Assembly (NCBI RefSeq): GCF_014932895.1
Contig: NZ_JACYOF010000001.1
Location: 496,001 to 560,000, forward strand
Reading direction: 5' to 3'
Length of the DNA: 64,000 nt
Origin: Bacillus thuringiensis
GTDB taxonomy: Bacteria; Bacillota; Bacilli; Bacillales; Bacillaceae_G
Both the position numbers and the translations under genes were made by a program. Shown one piece after another: positions 16,704 to 26,550 of this stretch. The notes under the pieces were generated by a model. That model did not search any database. It saw only the letters and a list, made by a program, of their open reading frames with translations, and was not told the DNA's origin. How positions within the stretch are numbered: the stretch's first letter is position 1; the number at the start of each line of letters is the position of its first letter.

Positions 16704-17556
16704 AGGCACCTCTCCCTTTCGCAGTGTAAACGATGATATCATCTAATTTAGGCTTTTCTAATACAATCTCATTTCCAAACCAGTCGATAATTGCTTGTTT
16801 ATCCTTTGCTAAACCTTCGAAACCAAACTTATTTTTTCGTAATCCAACAAATAGCTCTTTTCCTTCTCGGTCTAATAAATCATTACTTCCCTTTACGATT
16901 ACGTAGTTTTCCATTAATTTGTCTTTTTCACCAGTAAATATAATTTCTCCTTCATTGATAAACGTAATATAATCTGCAATACGTTCTAAATCCGTCGTGA
17001 TGTGCGTTGAAAATAATACAGATACTTCATCTTCCATTACAATTTCTTGCAACATATCAAGCAATTCACTACGTACAACTGGATCTAATCCTGCTGTCGG
17101 TTCATCCATAATAATAAATTCCGCATGATGTGAAAGTGCGATGGCAATCGCAAACTTCATTTTCATCCCTTTAGATAGCACTTTAATTTTTTTATACTTT
17201 GGAACTTGTAATCGCTGCATATACGATTGATACTGATTTTCGTCCCACTTTTTATATAACGGTGCAATAATACGCTTCATTTGCTCACACGTTAAATCTT
17301 CGTAGTAATGATTTTCATCATATACAAAACCGATATTTTGCTTTACTTCCTTTTCAGCTTTCTTATTGTCCTTACCAAAAATTTTTATATCGCCACTATC
17401 TTTTTTGATCAAATTCATAATCATTTTGATCGTCGTACTTTTTCCAGCTCCATTCGGTCCGACGAAACCCATAATATATCCCCGTGGTAATGCAAAACTT
17501 ATATTTTTGACTGAGAAATCTTGATAACTTTTACAAACGTTTTTTAGCTCTAACAT
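16684..17556 (-). CDS. ABC transporter ATPase of the GntR-controlled cassette
   Basis: A 290-residue ATP-binding subunit. The Walker A is GPNGAGKST at 33-41, the signature region is LSKGMKMKFAIAIAL, and the Walker B is FIIMDEPTAGLD. The C-terminal 60 residues are the extra domain common in exporters of this type. The GntR stop TAA is followed directly by GTG then ATG; I choose the ATG (17554-17556), eight nt after AGGGGG. One ATPase serves four permease genes, of which three are intact. Confidence 0.93.
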   Translation of the reverse strand: MLELKNVCKSYQDFSVKNISFALPRGYIMGFVGPNGAGKSTTIKMIMNLIKKDSGDIKIFGKDNKKAEKEVKQNIGFVYDENHYYEDLTCEQMKRIIAPLYKKWDENQYQSYMQRLQVPKYKKIKVLSKGMKMKFAIAIALSHHAEFIIMDEPTAGLDPVVRSELLDMLQEIVMEDEVSVLFSTHITTDLERIADYITFINEGEIIFTGEKDKLMENYVIVKGSNDLLDREGKELFVGLRKNKFGFEGLAKDKQAIIDWFGNEIVLEKPKLDDIIVYTAKGRGAYASAHL

Positions 17557-17559
17557 CAC

Positions 17560-17934
17560 TTATTCCCCCTTATATAAAAACGCGATCATCTGCTGTAATT
17601 CTTCAAGTGAAAGTTGCAACACTTTACTTTCTCTCACAATTTCTTCAGCCTTACTTTCCAATAGACGTAGCCGCTGTTCTTTTAATAGTTCATTATTTTT
17701 ACGTGAAACATAAGTCCCCTTCCCAGCAACAGTTTCTATATAACCTTCTTTTTCAAGTTCCTCGTACGCACGCTTCGTTGTAATTACACTAATTTGTAGT
17801 TCCTTCGCTAAGCTACGAATAGACGGTAATTGGTCTCCACCCTTTAAACCACCATTTAAAATAAGCTGGCTTAATTGTTTTCTGATTTGCACATAAATAG
17901 GGTCTTGGGAAGAATTCGAAATAATAATATTCAT
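17560..17934 (-). CDS. GntR-family (YtrA subfamily) repressor
   Basis: A 124-residue regulator with a winged HTH (about 12-75; QLPSIRSLAKELQISVITTKRAYEEL) and only a short C-terminal dimerisation stretch, the YtrA layout. It heads the ABC cassette and its stop touches the ATPase start. The large near-perfect inverted repeat upstream (17947-17989) is its likely operator. In B. subtilis the related ytr operon is induced by cell-wall antibiotics; that signal is assumed here, not shown. Confidence 0.92.
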   Translation of the reverse strand: MNIIISNSSQDPIYVQIRKQLSQLILNGGLKGGDQLPSIRSLAKELQISVITTKRAYEELEKEGYIETVAGKGTYVSRKNNELLKEQRLRLLESKAEEIVRESKVLQLSLEELQQMIAFLYKGE

Positions 17935-17946
17935 GTTTTCCTCCAG

Positions 17947-17989
17947 TGTGTATATACTGTGTATACCTTATATATACAGTATATACACA
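17947..17989. promoter_or_regulatory. Long inverted-repeat operator of the GntR/ABC cassette
   Basis: The 19-nt arms TGTGTATATACTGTGTATA and TATATACAGTATATACACA match as reverse complements except at one position, around a 5-nt centre. It lies directly upstream of the GntR ribosome site and contains several possible -10 boxes. Confidence 0.8.
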
Positions 17990-18012
17990 GTATCCTATTT
18001 TTGGCAAGAAAA

Positions 18013-18040
18013 AAAGACCAACATTTTCCTGTTGGTCTTT
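18013..18040 (-). terminator. Terminator of small membrane protein gene
   Basis: AAAGACCAACA and TGTTGGTCTTT form a perfect 11-bp stem; on the minus strand a run of T's follows. Confidence 0.85.
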
Positions 18041-18050
18041 CGTATATGTA

Positions 18051-18242
18051 TCACTTTTCAAAGCGATCTAACATCTCGTCTCTCATTCCGAAACTAACTA
18101 CCGCAATTCCTACATACATAAACAAAAGGAATGCCGGATGAACTGTGTTGTACCAAGTGCTATCAACAATTAAATAAATCGTTAAAGCTACAACAAGAAC
18201 AAACGCTAAGATAAACATATAAAAATGTCTTGTACTACCCAT
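18051..18242 (-). CDS. Small two-helix membrane protein, unknown
   Basis: A 63-residue protein with hydrophobic segments at about 8-27 and 35-52. AGAGGAG stands seven nt before the ATG at 18240-18242; a longer frame upstream lacks a site. It has its own terminator. Not recognised. Confidence 0.7.
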   Translation of the reverse strand: MGSTRHFYMFILAFVLVVALTIYLIVDSTWYNTVHPAFLLFMYVGIAVVSFGMRDEMLDRFEK

Positions 18243-18312
18243 GATAAACTCCTCTCTTCTCACTACACCATTCAACAGTATATTTTATCGAATAATTCGA
18301 TATGACTCAAGG

Positions 18313-18537
18313 TTAACTTTCTGTTATGTAATCAAGTTCTACCTTTACAATGTCATCACACGCTATTGAAATGATTGTTCCCTGTTTATCAATAGCTGTC
18401 ACTTCTCTATTATCCATTACACGATGAGCTACTCTTTCTAACACTTTTCCTTGGTCTCGATAACAAAATTCTTTTACATCTTTAATTGTTTCTCCATTTT
18501 CTAAATGGTATACCATTCTATAACATCGATATCCCAC
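18313..18537 (-). CDS. Small soluble protein, unknown
   Basis: A 74-residue protein beginning at a GTG with GGGGGTGAGA before it. The sequence has beta-alpha character (YRMVYHLENGETIKDV; KQGTIISIACDDIVKVEL), four Cys and no membrane segment. I do not recognise it. Confidence 0.62.
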   Translation of the reverse strand: MGYRCYRMVYHLENGETIKDVKEFCYRDQGKVLERVAHRVMDNREVTAIDKQGTIISIACDDIVKVELDYITES

Positions 18538-18767
18538 ACTCTCACCCCCGACTTGCTCGTTTTTTCACATATAAATAAAAATGAGTCATTCCTATCTCAT
18601 TACATCTTCTTAATTTCAATAAAATTCTAACAAAAATAAATACTTTTATCAAACCGACTTTTTCAACAAAACCACCTATAAAACTACACCTTTACGCCAT
18701 TATGAAACAAAAAATATAAACTTTTAACATTTTCTTCAATATTTCTGCACAAATTCTCCATACAAAA

Positions 18768-18793
18768 AAAGAACCCGCCGCAGCGAGTTCTTT
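18768..18793 (-). terminator. gcv operon terminator
   Basis: AAAGAACCCGC pairs with GCGAGTTCTTT with one mismatch around CGCA; T's follow on the minus strand. Confidence 0.75.
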
Positions 18794-18807
18794 CTTTTTT
18801 ATTCTAA

Positions 18808-20283
18808 TTAAACTTGTACAGGAGCTGGCTTTTCATAACGTAAAACAGGTTTACGAGCAGCCATCGTTTCGTCTAGACGTTTAATGACTGTCGTATGCGG
18901 TGCTTCTTGTACAACTTCTGGATTTTCTTCTACTTCTTTAGCGATTTGAATCATCTTATCAATGAAACCATCTAATGTTTCTTTTGATTCTGTTTCAGTT
19001 GGTTCAATCATAATACATTCTTCCACATTTAATGGGAAGTAAATTGTTGGTGGATGGTAACCGAAATCAAGCAGACGTTTTGCAATATCTAATGTACGTA
19101 CACCAAGTTTCTTTTGACGACGACCTGATAATACAAATTCATGCTTACAATGTCTATCGAATGGAAGATCATAGAATGGTGCTAATCTTCTCATCATATA
19201 GTTCGCATTTAATACAGCATACTCAGTTACTGCACGTAGTCCATCTGGACCCATAGAACGAATATATGTGTATGCACGAACGTTAATTCCGAAGTTACCA
19301 TAGAATGGTTTCACACGCCCAATTGCTTCTGGACGATCGTAGTTGAAGTGATAGCCATTTTCCGTTTTCTCTAAAATTGGTTTTGGTAAGTACGGAATTA
19401 AGTCAGCTTTCACACCTACTGGACCAGAACCTGGGCCACCGCCGCCGTGCGGTCCTGTAAATGTTTTATGAAGGTTTAAATGCACAACATCAAATCCCAT
19501 ATCTCCTGGTCGCGCTTGGCTTAATACAGCATTTAAGTTTGCACCATCATAGTATAATTTACCGCCTGCATTATGGACGATTTCTGCCATTTCTAAAATG
19601 TTTTCTTCGAATAAACCTAACGTATTTGGATTTGTTAACATAAGTGCTGCTGTTTCTTCGTTTACAACACGTTTTAAATCTTCTAAATCAACAAGACCAT
19701 TTTCATTTGACTTTACTGTAATTGTTTCAAAACCAGCTACAGTTGCAGATGCTGGATTCGTTCCGTGAGCAGAGTCAGGCACAATTACTTTCGTACGATT
19801 AAAGTCACCATTTGCTTCATGGTATGCACGGATTAACATTAAACCTGTCCATTCTCCGTGTGCACCAGCTGCTGGTTGTAAAGTAACAGTATCCATACCT
19901 GTAATTTCAATTAAATGCTCTTGCAAGTCGTACATTAATTCCATTGCACCTTGTACTGTCTTTTCATCTTGAAGTGGATGAATATTCGCAAATCCTGCGA
20001 AACGAGCCACACTCTCATTAATTTTCGGATTATATTTCATCGTACAAGATCCAAGTGGATAGAATCCAGAATCAACGCCGTGGTTACGGTTTGAAAGTGC
20101 TGTATAGTGGCGCATAATATCAAGTTCAGATACTTCCGGTAGCTCTGCATCTTCTACTCGAATATAATCGCTCTCAAACACATCTTCCAGTTTCACTTCT
20201 TCTACATCTAATTTGGGTAAGCTATATCCTACGCGTCCTTCTTTACTCACTTCAAAGATAAGTGCTTGGTCTTGGTTCTTCAT
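18808..20283 (-). CDS. gcvPB: Glycine dehydrogenase (decarboxylating) subunit 2
   Basis: PLP-binding half of the two-subunit P protein of the glycine cleavage system, which takes CO2 off glycine and passes aminomethyl to lipoyl-GcvH. At 491 residues it has the usual length. The PLP lysine is in [13 protein letters not shown] near residue 275. The ATG overlaps the gcvPA stop by four nt. GcvH is not in the window; LipM, which loads it, is at 8599. Confidence 0.96.
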   Translation of the reverse strand: MKNQDQALIFEVSKEGRVGYSLPKLDVEEVKLEDVFESDYIRVEDAELPEVSELDIMRHYTALSNRNHGVDSGFYPLGSCTMKYNPKINESVARFAGFANIHPLQDEKTVQGAMELMYDLQEHLIEITGMDTVTLQPAAGAHGEWTGLMLIRAYHEANGDFNRTKVIVPDSAHGTNPASATVAGFETITVKSNENGLVDLEDLKRVVNEETAALMLTNPNTLGLFEENILEMAEIVHNAGGKLYYDGANLNAVLSQARPGDMGFDVVHLNLHKTFTGPHGGGGPGSGPVGVKADLIPYLPKPILEKTENGYHFNYDRPEAIGRVKPFYGNFGINVRAYTYIRSMGPDGLRAVTEYAVLNANYMMRRLAPFYDLPFDRHCKHEFVLSGRRQKKLGVRTLDIAKRLLDFGYHPPTIYFPLNVEECIMIEPTETESKETLDGFIDKMIQIAKEVEENPEVVQEAPHTTVIKRLDETMAARKPVLRYEKPAPVQV

Positions 20284-21623
20284 TGGATAGCCCCCATTTC
20301 GTTTACAAGTGTGTCAATTTCCTCTTTTGTACGAAGCTCAGTTACCGCTAAAAGCATATGATTATCAAATTCTTTATAATCACGACCTAAATCGTAACCA
20401 CCGATAATATTCTTTTGTAGTAATGCGTCGTTTACTTCTTTTACTGGACGTTTGCAATCTACAACGAACTCATTGAAGAATGGTCCAGCAAATGTTACTG
20501 TGAAGCCTTTCGCTTCGAATTGACGTTTTGCATATTGTGCTTTAGAAATGTTTTGACGTGCCATTTCTTTCACACCTTGTTTTCCAAGTGCTGTCATTGC
20601 AACAGAAGCTGCTAATGCATTTAACGCTTGGTTTGAACAAATGTTAGATGTCGCTTTATCACGACGGATATGCTGTTCACGTGCTTGCAATGTTAATACA
20701 AATCCACGTCTACCATCTGAATCTACAGTTTGTCCCACAAGACGTCCTGGAATTTTACGCATAAATGCTTTCGTTGTTGCAAAGTAACCACAATGCGGTC
20801 CACCAAACTGCGTTGGAATACCGAATGGTTGTGCATCACCGATTACAATATCAGCACCAAATTTTCCTGGTGGTGTTAATGCGCCTAATGATAACGGATT
20901 TGAAGAGACGATAAATAATGATTTTTGTTGATGAACGATTTTTTCAATATCCGCTAACTTTTCAACTTGTCCGAAGAAGTTTGGATATTGAACGATTACA
21001 CAAGCAACTGTATCGTCTACTTCACTTTGTAATACGTCTAAATCTGTTACACCATCTTTATGATTAATTTCAACAACTTCAAGGTGTTGACCTTTTGCAT
21101 ACGTTTCAAGTACTGCTCTTGATTCTGGGTGCACTGCACTAGATACAAGAATTTTCTTTTTACGAGTATGACCAGCTGCTAGCATTGCCGCTTCAGCTAA
21201 AGCTGTACCTCCATCATACATAGAAGAGTTTGCTACATCCATTCCTGTTAATTCACAAATCATTGTTTGGAATTCAAAAATCGCTTGTAATTCCCCTTGT
21301 GAAATTTCTGGTTGGTATGGTGTGTAAGCTGTATAAAATTCTGAACGAGAAATAACATGATCAACTATTACTGGAGCATAATGATCGTATACACCCGCTC
21401 CTAAGAAAGAAGCGTATTCTTTTAAATTAGCATTTTTACTAGCCATTTGAGATAACTCTTTTAAAAGCTCTGGCTCTGATTTTGCTTCTTTAATTTTTAA
21501 ATCCCCTTTAAAACGAACACTCTCTGGAATATCAGAGAATAATTCGTCGATCGTTTGAACGCCGATCGTTTGTAACATTTCTTTTTTGTCTTCTTCTGTC
21601 ATTGGAAGATAACGATGCAACAT
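20280..21623 (-). CDS. gcvPA: Glycine dehydrogenase (decarboxylating) subunit 1
   Basis: Second half of the split P protein (447 residues), structurally an aminotransferase-like domain without the PLP lysine. Family motifs seen are [33 protein letters not shown] and [13 protein letters not shown]. It lies 20 nt after gcvT and overlaps gcvPB by four nt, so the three are one operon. Confidence 0.96.
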   Translation of the reverse strand: MLHRYLPMTEEDKKEMLQTIGVQTIDELFSDIPESVRFKGDLKIKEAKSEPELLKELSQMASKNANLKEYASFLGAGVYDHYAPVIVDHVISRSEFYTAYTPYQPEISQGELQAIFEFQTMICELTGMDVANSSMYDGGTALAEAAMLAAGHTRKKKILVSSAVHPESRAVLETYAKGQHLEVVEINHKDGVTDLDVLQSEVDDTVACVIVQYPNFFGQVEKLADIEKIVHQQKSLFIVSSNPLSLGALTPPGKFGADIVIGDAQPFGIPTQFGGPHCGYFATTKAFMRKIPGRLVGQTVDSDGRRGFVLTLQAREQHIRRDKATSNICSNQALNALAASVAMTALGKQGVKEMARQNISKAQYAKRQFEAKGFTVTFAGPFFNEFVVDCKRPVKEVNDALLQKNIIGGYDLGRDYKEFDNHMLLAVTELRTKEEIDTLVNEMGAIQ

Positions 21624-21643
21624 GAAATCTACCCCTCTCCCCG

Positions 21644-22744
21644 TTACTTTGAACGTTTATAAAATGGTGTTGGAACAACTACTGCTTTGACGCGTTTATT
21701 ACGAATTTCAATTTCTACTTCTGTATCAACTGCTGCGTATTTTACATCAATTAGTGCTAAACCAATGCTTTTCTTTAACGTTGGAGATTGTGTACCACTC
21801 GTTACTTCCCCGATTTTTTCTTCTCCAATAAATACAGGGTAATGCGTACGAGGAATACCGCGTTCGATTACTTCGATGCCGACTAACTTACGAGATGCAC
21901 CGTTTTCTTTTTGCTCTTTTAACGTTTCTTTTCCGAAGAAATCTGCTTCTTTATTTGTTTTTACCGCAAAGCCAATTCCTGCTTCAATCGGTGTAATATC
22001 TTTTGATAATTCTTGTCCATATAACGGAAGAGTTGCTTCGAAGCGAAGTGTATCACGAGCACCTAAACCACATGGCTTTAAGCCCTCTTCTGCACCAACT
22101 TCAAGAAGTTTCTCCCAAAGTTTTGCAGCATCTTCACTCTTACAGTAAATTTCGAAACCATCTTCACCTGTGTAACCTGTACGAGATACAAGTGCAGGAG
22201 TTCCATCTACAAGAATATCGTTTTTAAATTTAAAGAACTTAATTTCTTTCAAATCTTCTGACACAACTTTTTGTAAAATGCCTTCTGCTTTTGGTCCTTG
22301 AATTGCAAGCTGTGCAACTTCACTAGAAACATTGACTACTGTTGCATCGCCAATTACATGACTTGCTAACCATTCGTAATCTTTCTCGATATTTGATGCA
22401 TTGATTACTAATAAATAGTCTTCTTCACCACGTTTGTAGATTAATAAATCATCTACTGTACCACCATTTTCGTAGCACATAGCTGTATATTGTGCGCCTC
22501 CTACCTTTAAGGTAGATACGTCATTTGTAACAACACGTTGTAAAAATGCTAAACTATCTACACCTTTTACCTCAACTTCTCCCATATGAGACACATCGAA
22601 CAAACCTGCCGCTGTACGTACAGCTTCGTGTTCTTCTTTAATGCTTGAAAATTGAACTGGTAATTCCCAACCACCGAAGTCAATTGTTTTCCCACCATAC
22701 TTCGCGTATACATCAAATAACGGTGTACGTTGTAATGTAATCAT
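21644..22744 (-). CDS. gcvT: Aminomethyltransferase (T protein)
   Basis: T protein of the glycine cleavage system (366 residues); moves the one-carbon unit from GcvH to tetrahydrofolate and releases ammonia. The motifs [11 protein letters not shown] and TNDVSTL near the N-terminus, [11 protein letters not shown] in the folate pocket and [11 protein letters not shown] are as in the family. GGGGGAGAG stands before the ATG. It is the first gene of the operon; I see no glycine riboswitch in its leader, unlike B. subtilis. Confidence 0.96.
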   Translation of the reverse strand: MITLQRTPLFDVYAKYGGKTIDFGGWELPVQFSSIKEEHEAVRTAAGLFDVSHMGEVEVKGVDSLAFLQRVVTNDVSTLKVGGAQYTAMCYENGGTVDDLLIYKRGEEDYLLVINASNIEKDYEWLASHVIGDATVVNVSSEVAQLAIQGPKAEGILQKVVSEDLKEIKFFKFKNDILVDGTPALVSRTGYTGEDGFEIYCKSEDAAKLWEKLLEVGAEEGLKPCGLGARDTLRFEATLPLYGQELSKDITPIEAGIGFAVKTNKEADFFGKETLKEQKENGASRKLVGIEVIERGIPRTHYPVFIGEEKIGEVTSGTQSPTLKKSIGLALIDVKYAAVDTEVEIEIRNKRVKAVVVPTPFYKRSK

Positions 22745-23133
22745 GCTCTCTCCCCCTTATGCTCTGACAAATCAATAAAAGTTGTTTCCCTAATCTAAAC
22801 ATTTTCATTCTGAAAAGATAGGATATACGGAATCTCACTATATTTTTTTATGAAAGCGTAAATAAAAAGTCACTTTCTTGGATAAAATACGAAAGATTCC
22901 ACACATTTCACACCATTATCCTAACATTATTCGCTATATTTCATCAATATTCTAGCATAAAAAATAATTTAGAATTTTTTATGTTTCAACTTATAAAATA
23001 CAGCTTTTAAGATTTCATACTTTATTATTGTCTATCATATAGCCTTTAGTAACGATCATCATGCCTTATTTCAAGGCGAATCATCATACATTTAAAACAA
23101 TCACTTTAGTTTATAAAAGGTGGGAGAGTCGTA
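22745..23133. other. 389-nt divergent spacer between gcvT and yqhH
   Basis: An AT-rich stretch that must hold both divergent promoters. I looked for a glycine aptamer on the minus strand and found none of its conserved blocks. No convincing terminator hairpin or small gene is seen. Confidence 0.6.
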
Positions 23134-24816
23134 ATGAATGTCGATATTTCCGTAGATCGGACGTGGCAAAACAATTTTTTAAATAGAATTGACGAAGATG
23201 GTCCTTGGACAAACTGGGATTTATATCATTTAGCTTATGAAACAGAAAAATCGTTACTTGTTCCTACTTTTGATGGACTACAAGCACCGAAGCACTTATC
23301 CCATTTCACACCGCTTCCTCATCAATTAGAGGTCGCTCAAAATGTTATTGAACAAATGAACGGTAAAGCGATACTGGCAGATGAAGTAGGGCTTGGAAAA
23401 ACGATTGAAGCTGGACTTATTTTAAAAGAATATATGGTACGTGGCCTTGTGAAAAAAGTACTTATACTCGTCCCAGCCTCTCTCGTTTCACAATGGGCAT
23501 ACGAGCTAAATACAAAGTTTTTCATTCCAGCTGTAGCCCAAAAGAAAAGCTATTCGTGGGAGCAAGCTGATGTGATCGTATCATCAATTGATACTGCGAA
23601 ACGTTCACCACATCGCGATATCGTTTTGAACTTAGAATATGACCTTATTATTATCGATGAAGCACATAAACTAAAAAACAATAAAACAAAAAACTATGAA
23701 TTTGCACAGCGATTAAAAAAGAAGTTTTGTTTATTACTAACCGCAACTCCTGTTCAAAATAAGATTGATGAAATTTTCAACCTTGTTTCTTTATTAAAAC
23801 CAGGACATTTAGGCAATCAATCCAACTTTGAAGAATACTACGCTTCAAAAAATCGTTCAGCCGAATCAGATGAAGATTTAAAAGCTCTTATTAACAAAGT
23901 AATGGTTCGGAATAGACGCCATAATACCGGGATTGATTGGCCCAAGAGGCATGTACGAACAATTTTTGTTGAATTTAATGAAGAAGAACAAGCATTATAT
24001 AATGCTATTGAAAATTGGAGAGGACAAGATGCCTTCACATCTGCTTTCTCATCATTAACTTTAAAACGCGAGGCATGTAGTAGCCGGGAAGCTGTGTACT
24101 ATTCATTGAAAAAGCATGTAGAAAAACGACTGAAAGAAAATGAGCACTATATAAAAGATCGACATATTGATGTGCTAATGGACAAAATCAATTGTATTCC
24201 TTTCAACTCAAAAGCAAATAAAGCTCTTGAGCTTATAAAAGAAATTGACGATAAAGTCGTCATTTTCACGGAATATAGAGCATCACAAATGTATTTACAA
24301 TGGTTTTTACAACAGCACGGCATTTCTTCCGTTCCGTTTCGCGGCGGATTTAAACGCGGGAAGAAAGATTGGATGAAAGAACTTTTCCAAAACCACGCGC
24401 AAGTATTAATTGCAACCGAAGCTGGCGGAGAAGGAATTAACTTACAATTTTGTAGCCATATGATCAATTATGATTTGCCATGGAACCCAATGCGTCTTGA
24501 ACAAAGAATTGGACGTATTCACCGTCTTGGTCAAAAAAATGATGTTCATATTTATAACTTAGCTACAAAGCATACTGTTGAAGAACACATTTTGAAACTG
24601 TTATATGAAAAAATCAACTTATTTGAGCGTGTTATCGGTGAACTCGATGAAATTTTAACAAGAATTAATATGAAAAACATCGATGCGCATATTCAAGAAA
24701 TTTTCGCGCAATCAAAAAGTGAAGGTGAAATTCGAATTAAAATGGAAAACTTAACATCTATTATCGACTTTGCGAAACGAAATGAAGCTGAGGTGCAAGG
24801 CTATGCAGCAACATGA
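23134..24816 (+). CDS. yqhH: SNF2-family helicase-like ATPase YqhH
   Basis: A 560-residue DEAD-like SNF2/RapA-type ATPase. Motif I is DEVGLGKT near residue 82, motif II is IIIDEAH near 177, motif III is LLTATPVQN, motif V is ATEAGGEGINLQ and motif VI is QRIGRIHRLGQ. It lacks the extra N- and C-terminal domains of RapA. GGGAGAG precedes the ATG. The partner gene yqhG overlaps its end, as in B. subtilis, where the pair is also divergent from gcvT. The biological role is not established. Confidence 0.93.
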   Translation: MNVDISVDRTWQNNFLNRIDEDGPWTNWDLYHLAYETEKSLLVPTFDGLQAPKHLSHFTPLPHQLEVAQNVIEQMNGKAILADEVGLGKTIEAGLILKEYMVRGLVKKVLILVPASLVSQWAYELNTKFFIPAVAQKKSYSWEQADVIVSSIDTAKRSPHRDIVLNLEYDLIIIDEAHKLKNNKTKNYEFAQRLKKKFCLLLTATPVQNKIDEIFNLVSLLKPGHLGNQSNFEEYYASKNRSAESDEDLKALINKVMVRNRRHNTGIDWPKRHVRTIFVEFNEEEQALYNAIENWRGQDAFTSAFSSLTLKREACSSREAVYYSLKKHVEKRLKENEHYIKDRHIDVLMDKINCIPFNSKANKALELIKEIDDKVVIFTEYRASQMYLQWFLQQHGISSVPFRGGFKRGKKDWMKELFQNHAQVLIATEAGGEGINLQFCSHMINYDLPWNPMRLEQRIGRIHRLGQKNDVHIYNLATKHTVEEHILKLLYEKINLFERVIGELDEILTRINMKNIDAHIQEIFAQSKSEGEIRIKMENLTSIIDFAKRNEAEVQGYAAT

Positions 24817-25597
24817 AATCCATAATTACTTATACAATTTCTTCGAGGCGAATAACTGTGAAATTTTACAACGTTCCCCTCATCTATTAGATGTACAATT
24901 AACAATCGAAATGGATAAATTATTAATGAACCGCCCTTTTTATTGGCACTATCTTGAAAAAACGGGAGGCGTACCGAATCCGATGCGCCTTACTCTTATT
25001 ACAAATCCAGAAAACGAAGAAAGTGATGGTGAGCTTATTCACTACGGTTCACCACGTCTACATCAAATTTTCCAGACGACAAAAGAATTAGGCTCTTACA
25101 TACGTCTATATGAGGAAGTAAAGCATAACGGGGCAACGCATACTCCACTCCATCCTTGGCTCGGTGTAAATGTAAAAGTGTCTTACCAATGCGATCGAAA
25201 AAAAGACATCCTTCACTCCATTGGTATTCATCTCATCTCTGGAACAATGATTGCAAACTTTCATGAAACATTAACTACCATTAAACTTACACCGAAAATA
25301 CCTGACTTTTGTTTTACGCTCTCTCCTATCATTAAGCCTCAAAGCGGCTTACAACGTATAGAGGACGCTTTAAAAAATATAATTGCAGAAGATGATCATG
25401 AGTGGGCGAAAGAAGCGAGGGTACGCTGGAATCACGATTTAGATCTTCTAAATCGTTTTTATGAAGGTAGTGATGAACTTCCTGAAAGTTATGAAATTGA
25501 AAAACAAGCATTGCAAGAACAATATGAACCACGCATTACAATGCAAATTATTAACGGTGGCCTTTTTTATGTTACCGCTAATCATTTTCTATCTTAA
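24803..25597 (+). CDS. yqhG: Conserved protein YqhG
   Basis: A 264-residue soluble protein of unknown function, always paired with YqhH. Motifs include PFYWHYLEKTGGVPNPM near residues 45-61 and HPWLGVNVKVSYQCDRKKD. Start is the ATG at 24803, with GAGGTG eight nt upstream, 14 nt inside the end of yqhH; this overlap suggests coupled translation and a complex. The glycine- and proline-rich loop may bind a partner, which is only a guess. Confidence 0.9.
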   Translation: MQQHEIHNYLYNFFEANNCEILQRSPHLLDVQLTIEMDKLLMNRPFYWHYLEKTGGVPNPMRLTLITNPENEESDGELIHYGSPRLHQIFQTTKELGSYIRLYEEVKHNGATHTPLHPWLGVNVKVSYQCDRKKDILHSIGIHLISGTMIANFHETLTTIKLTPKIPDFCFTLSPIIKPQSGLQRIEDALKNIIAEDDHEWAKEARVRWNHDLDLLNRFYEGSDELPESYEIEKQALQEQYEPRITMQIINGGLFYVTANHFLS

Positions 25598-25598
25598 A

Positions 25599-25627
25599 AA
25601 AGCTCCTTCCGTTTTAGAAGGAGCTTT
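25599..25627 (+). terminator. yqhHG terminator
   Basis: AAAGCTCCTTC and GAAGGAGCTTT form a perfect 11-bp stem with a 7-nt loop followed by T's. Confidence 0.88.
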
Positions 25628-25647
25628 CTTTCTAATTATTTCCTATC

Positions 25648-25779
25648 CTACTCTCTATCGCCACTACGCTCTTGCTGTTTTTTCTCTGCCATACGTTTCT
25701 GATGTGCACGATCCTTTGCGCTCACATGATTCGCATCAGTTGGAAGATTTTCTTTTGAACGTCCAATTCCATTGCTCAT
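25648..25779 (-). CDS. Very small basic hydrophilic protein, unknown
   Basis: A 43-residue protein MSNGIGRSKENLPTDANHVS... ending QQERSGDRE, rich in Arg, Lys, Glu, Asn and Gln, with no hydrophobic segment. AGGAGTGG stands seven nt before the ATG. Its size and composition resemble small spore core proteins of bacilli, but I cannot place it in a family. A bcr1 copy lies 41 nt upstream of its start. Confidence 0.62.
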   Translation of the reverse strand: MSNGIGRSKENLPTDANHVSAKDRAHQKRMAEKKQQERSGDRE

Positions 25780-25820
25780 CTTTTCCACTCCTTTTTATGT
25801 CTTTCAAAATACACGTTTAG

Positions 25821-25946
25821 CCCGCTATTTGCGGGCAGTAAGACTCCCTCCCAAAAATTAGTTAGGTGGGAGATAACTGCCCGTAAATGCCCGATTGGTT
25901 CAACTAATAGTCAGTGGGTGATGCCCCACACTGATTAAAGTTTCAC
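25821..25946 (+). repeat. bcr1 element, copy 2 (short variant)
   Basis: A 126-nt copy from CCCGCTATTTGCGGGCAGTAAG to TTAAAGTTTCAC. It is followed by TTTAT and preceded by TTTAG, a one-base imperfect target duplication. The central loop region (AGCGAAAGCAAAG in copy 1) is missing but both stems can still form. Confidence 0.82.
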
Positions 25947-25984
25947 TTTATTTTCAGCTAGAAATACAATCCTTATACAAAAAA

Positions 25985-26009
25985 TAAGAGCAGCCATTAG
26001 CTGCTCTTA
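25985..26009 (-). terminator. Terminator at the end of the 75-residue gene
   Basis: TAAGAGCAGC and GCTGCTCTTA form a 10-bp stem with a 5-nt loop; the T run is on the minus strand and the stop codon is within the stem. Confidence 0.85.
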
Positions 26010-26234
26010 CTCATTCACGTATTTTTGAAACATATCATGGATGCCTTGATTTACGAGGTTCGAGATCTGCTCGTCAGATTTATTCGGATAACGATCACGT
26101 AATCTGATAGATGCCTTCACCATTAAATTTTCTAATACAGAACGGCCACCTTCTCCATAAATAATTTCAGCATACTTAACAAGCCTTCCATCCTCTAATG
26201 TTGCTGGATTATGATTGAAGAAAAATTTACTCAT
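26007..26234 (-). CDS. Small helical protein, unknown
   Basis: A 75-residue protein beginning MSKFFFNHNPATLEDGRLVKY, with two or three amphipathic helices and no membrane segment. AGAGGTGG stands eight nt before the ATG at 26232-26234. The much longer upstream frame has no ribosome site and runs through AT-rich spacer. Not recognised. Confidence 0.7.
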   Translation of the reverse strand: MSKFFFNHNPATLEDGRLVKYAEIIYGEGGRSVLENLMVKASIRLRDRYPNKSDEQISNLVNQGIHDMFQKYVNE

Positions 26235-26550
26235 TGTCTCCACCTCTCTTTGATAACGTTTACATTTATATAGATTATTTATGTTATTTATTTCACAATA
26301 TTGTATGCATGTATATATAATTAGTTTCATTATAAAGCAACATATCGATAGTAAATATGTTATTTTCGTCCATTTTGTGAACAATCCGAAAAAATGAAAG
26401 CGTTTCCTTTATTATATACTAAAAAAACTTACTACGCTAGGGGCAATTTTTTTAATCTACTAATCGTAGGCTTTTCCTTTTTTCATTAAACCTTATACAA
26501 TTTTCAGAAATTATATTATAAAATATATGTATGACTTAAGGAGGCTGTAT
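26235..26550. other. 316-nt AT-rich divergent spacer
   Basis: Holds the promoters of the two divergent neighbours. TGAAAGCGTTTCCT at 26395-26408 resembles a CcpA cre site with two mismatches. No small gene or RNA is seen. Confidence 0.45.

Noticed and set aside
22745-23133. Glycine riboswitch
   Set aside because: CTCTCC near gcvT is only its ribosome site; no aptamer cores were found.
25461-25820. A 119-residue plus-strand frame over the yqhG end
   Set aside because: Shadow of yqhG, its terminator and the opposite-strand small gene; no ribosome site.
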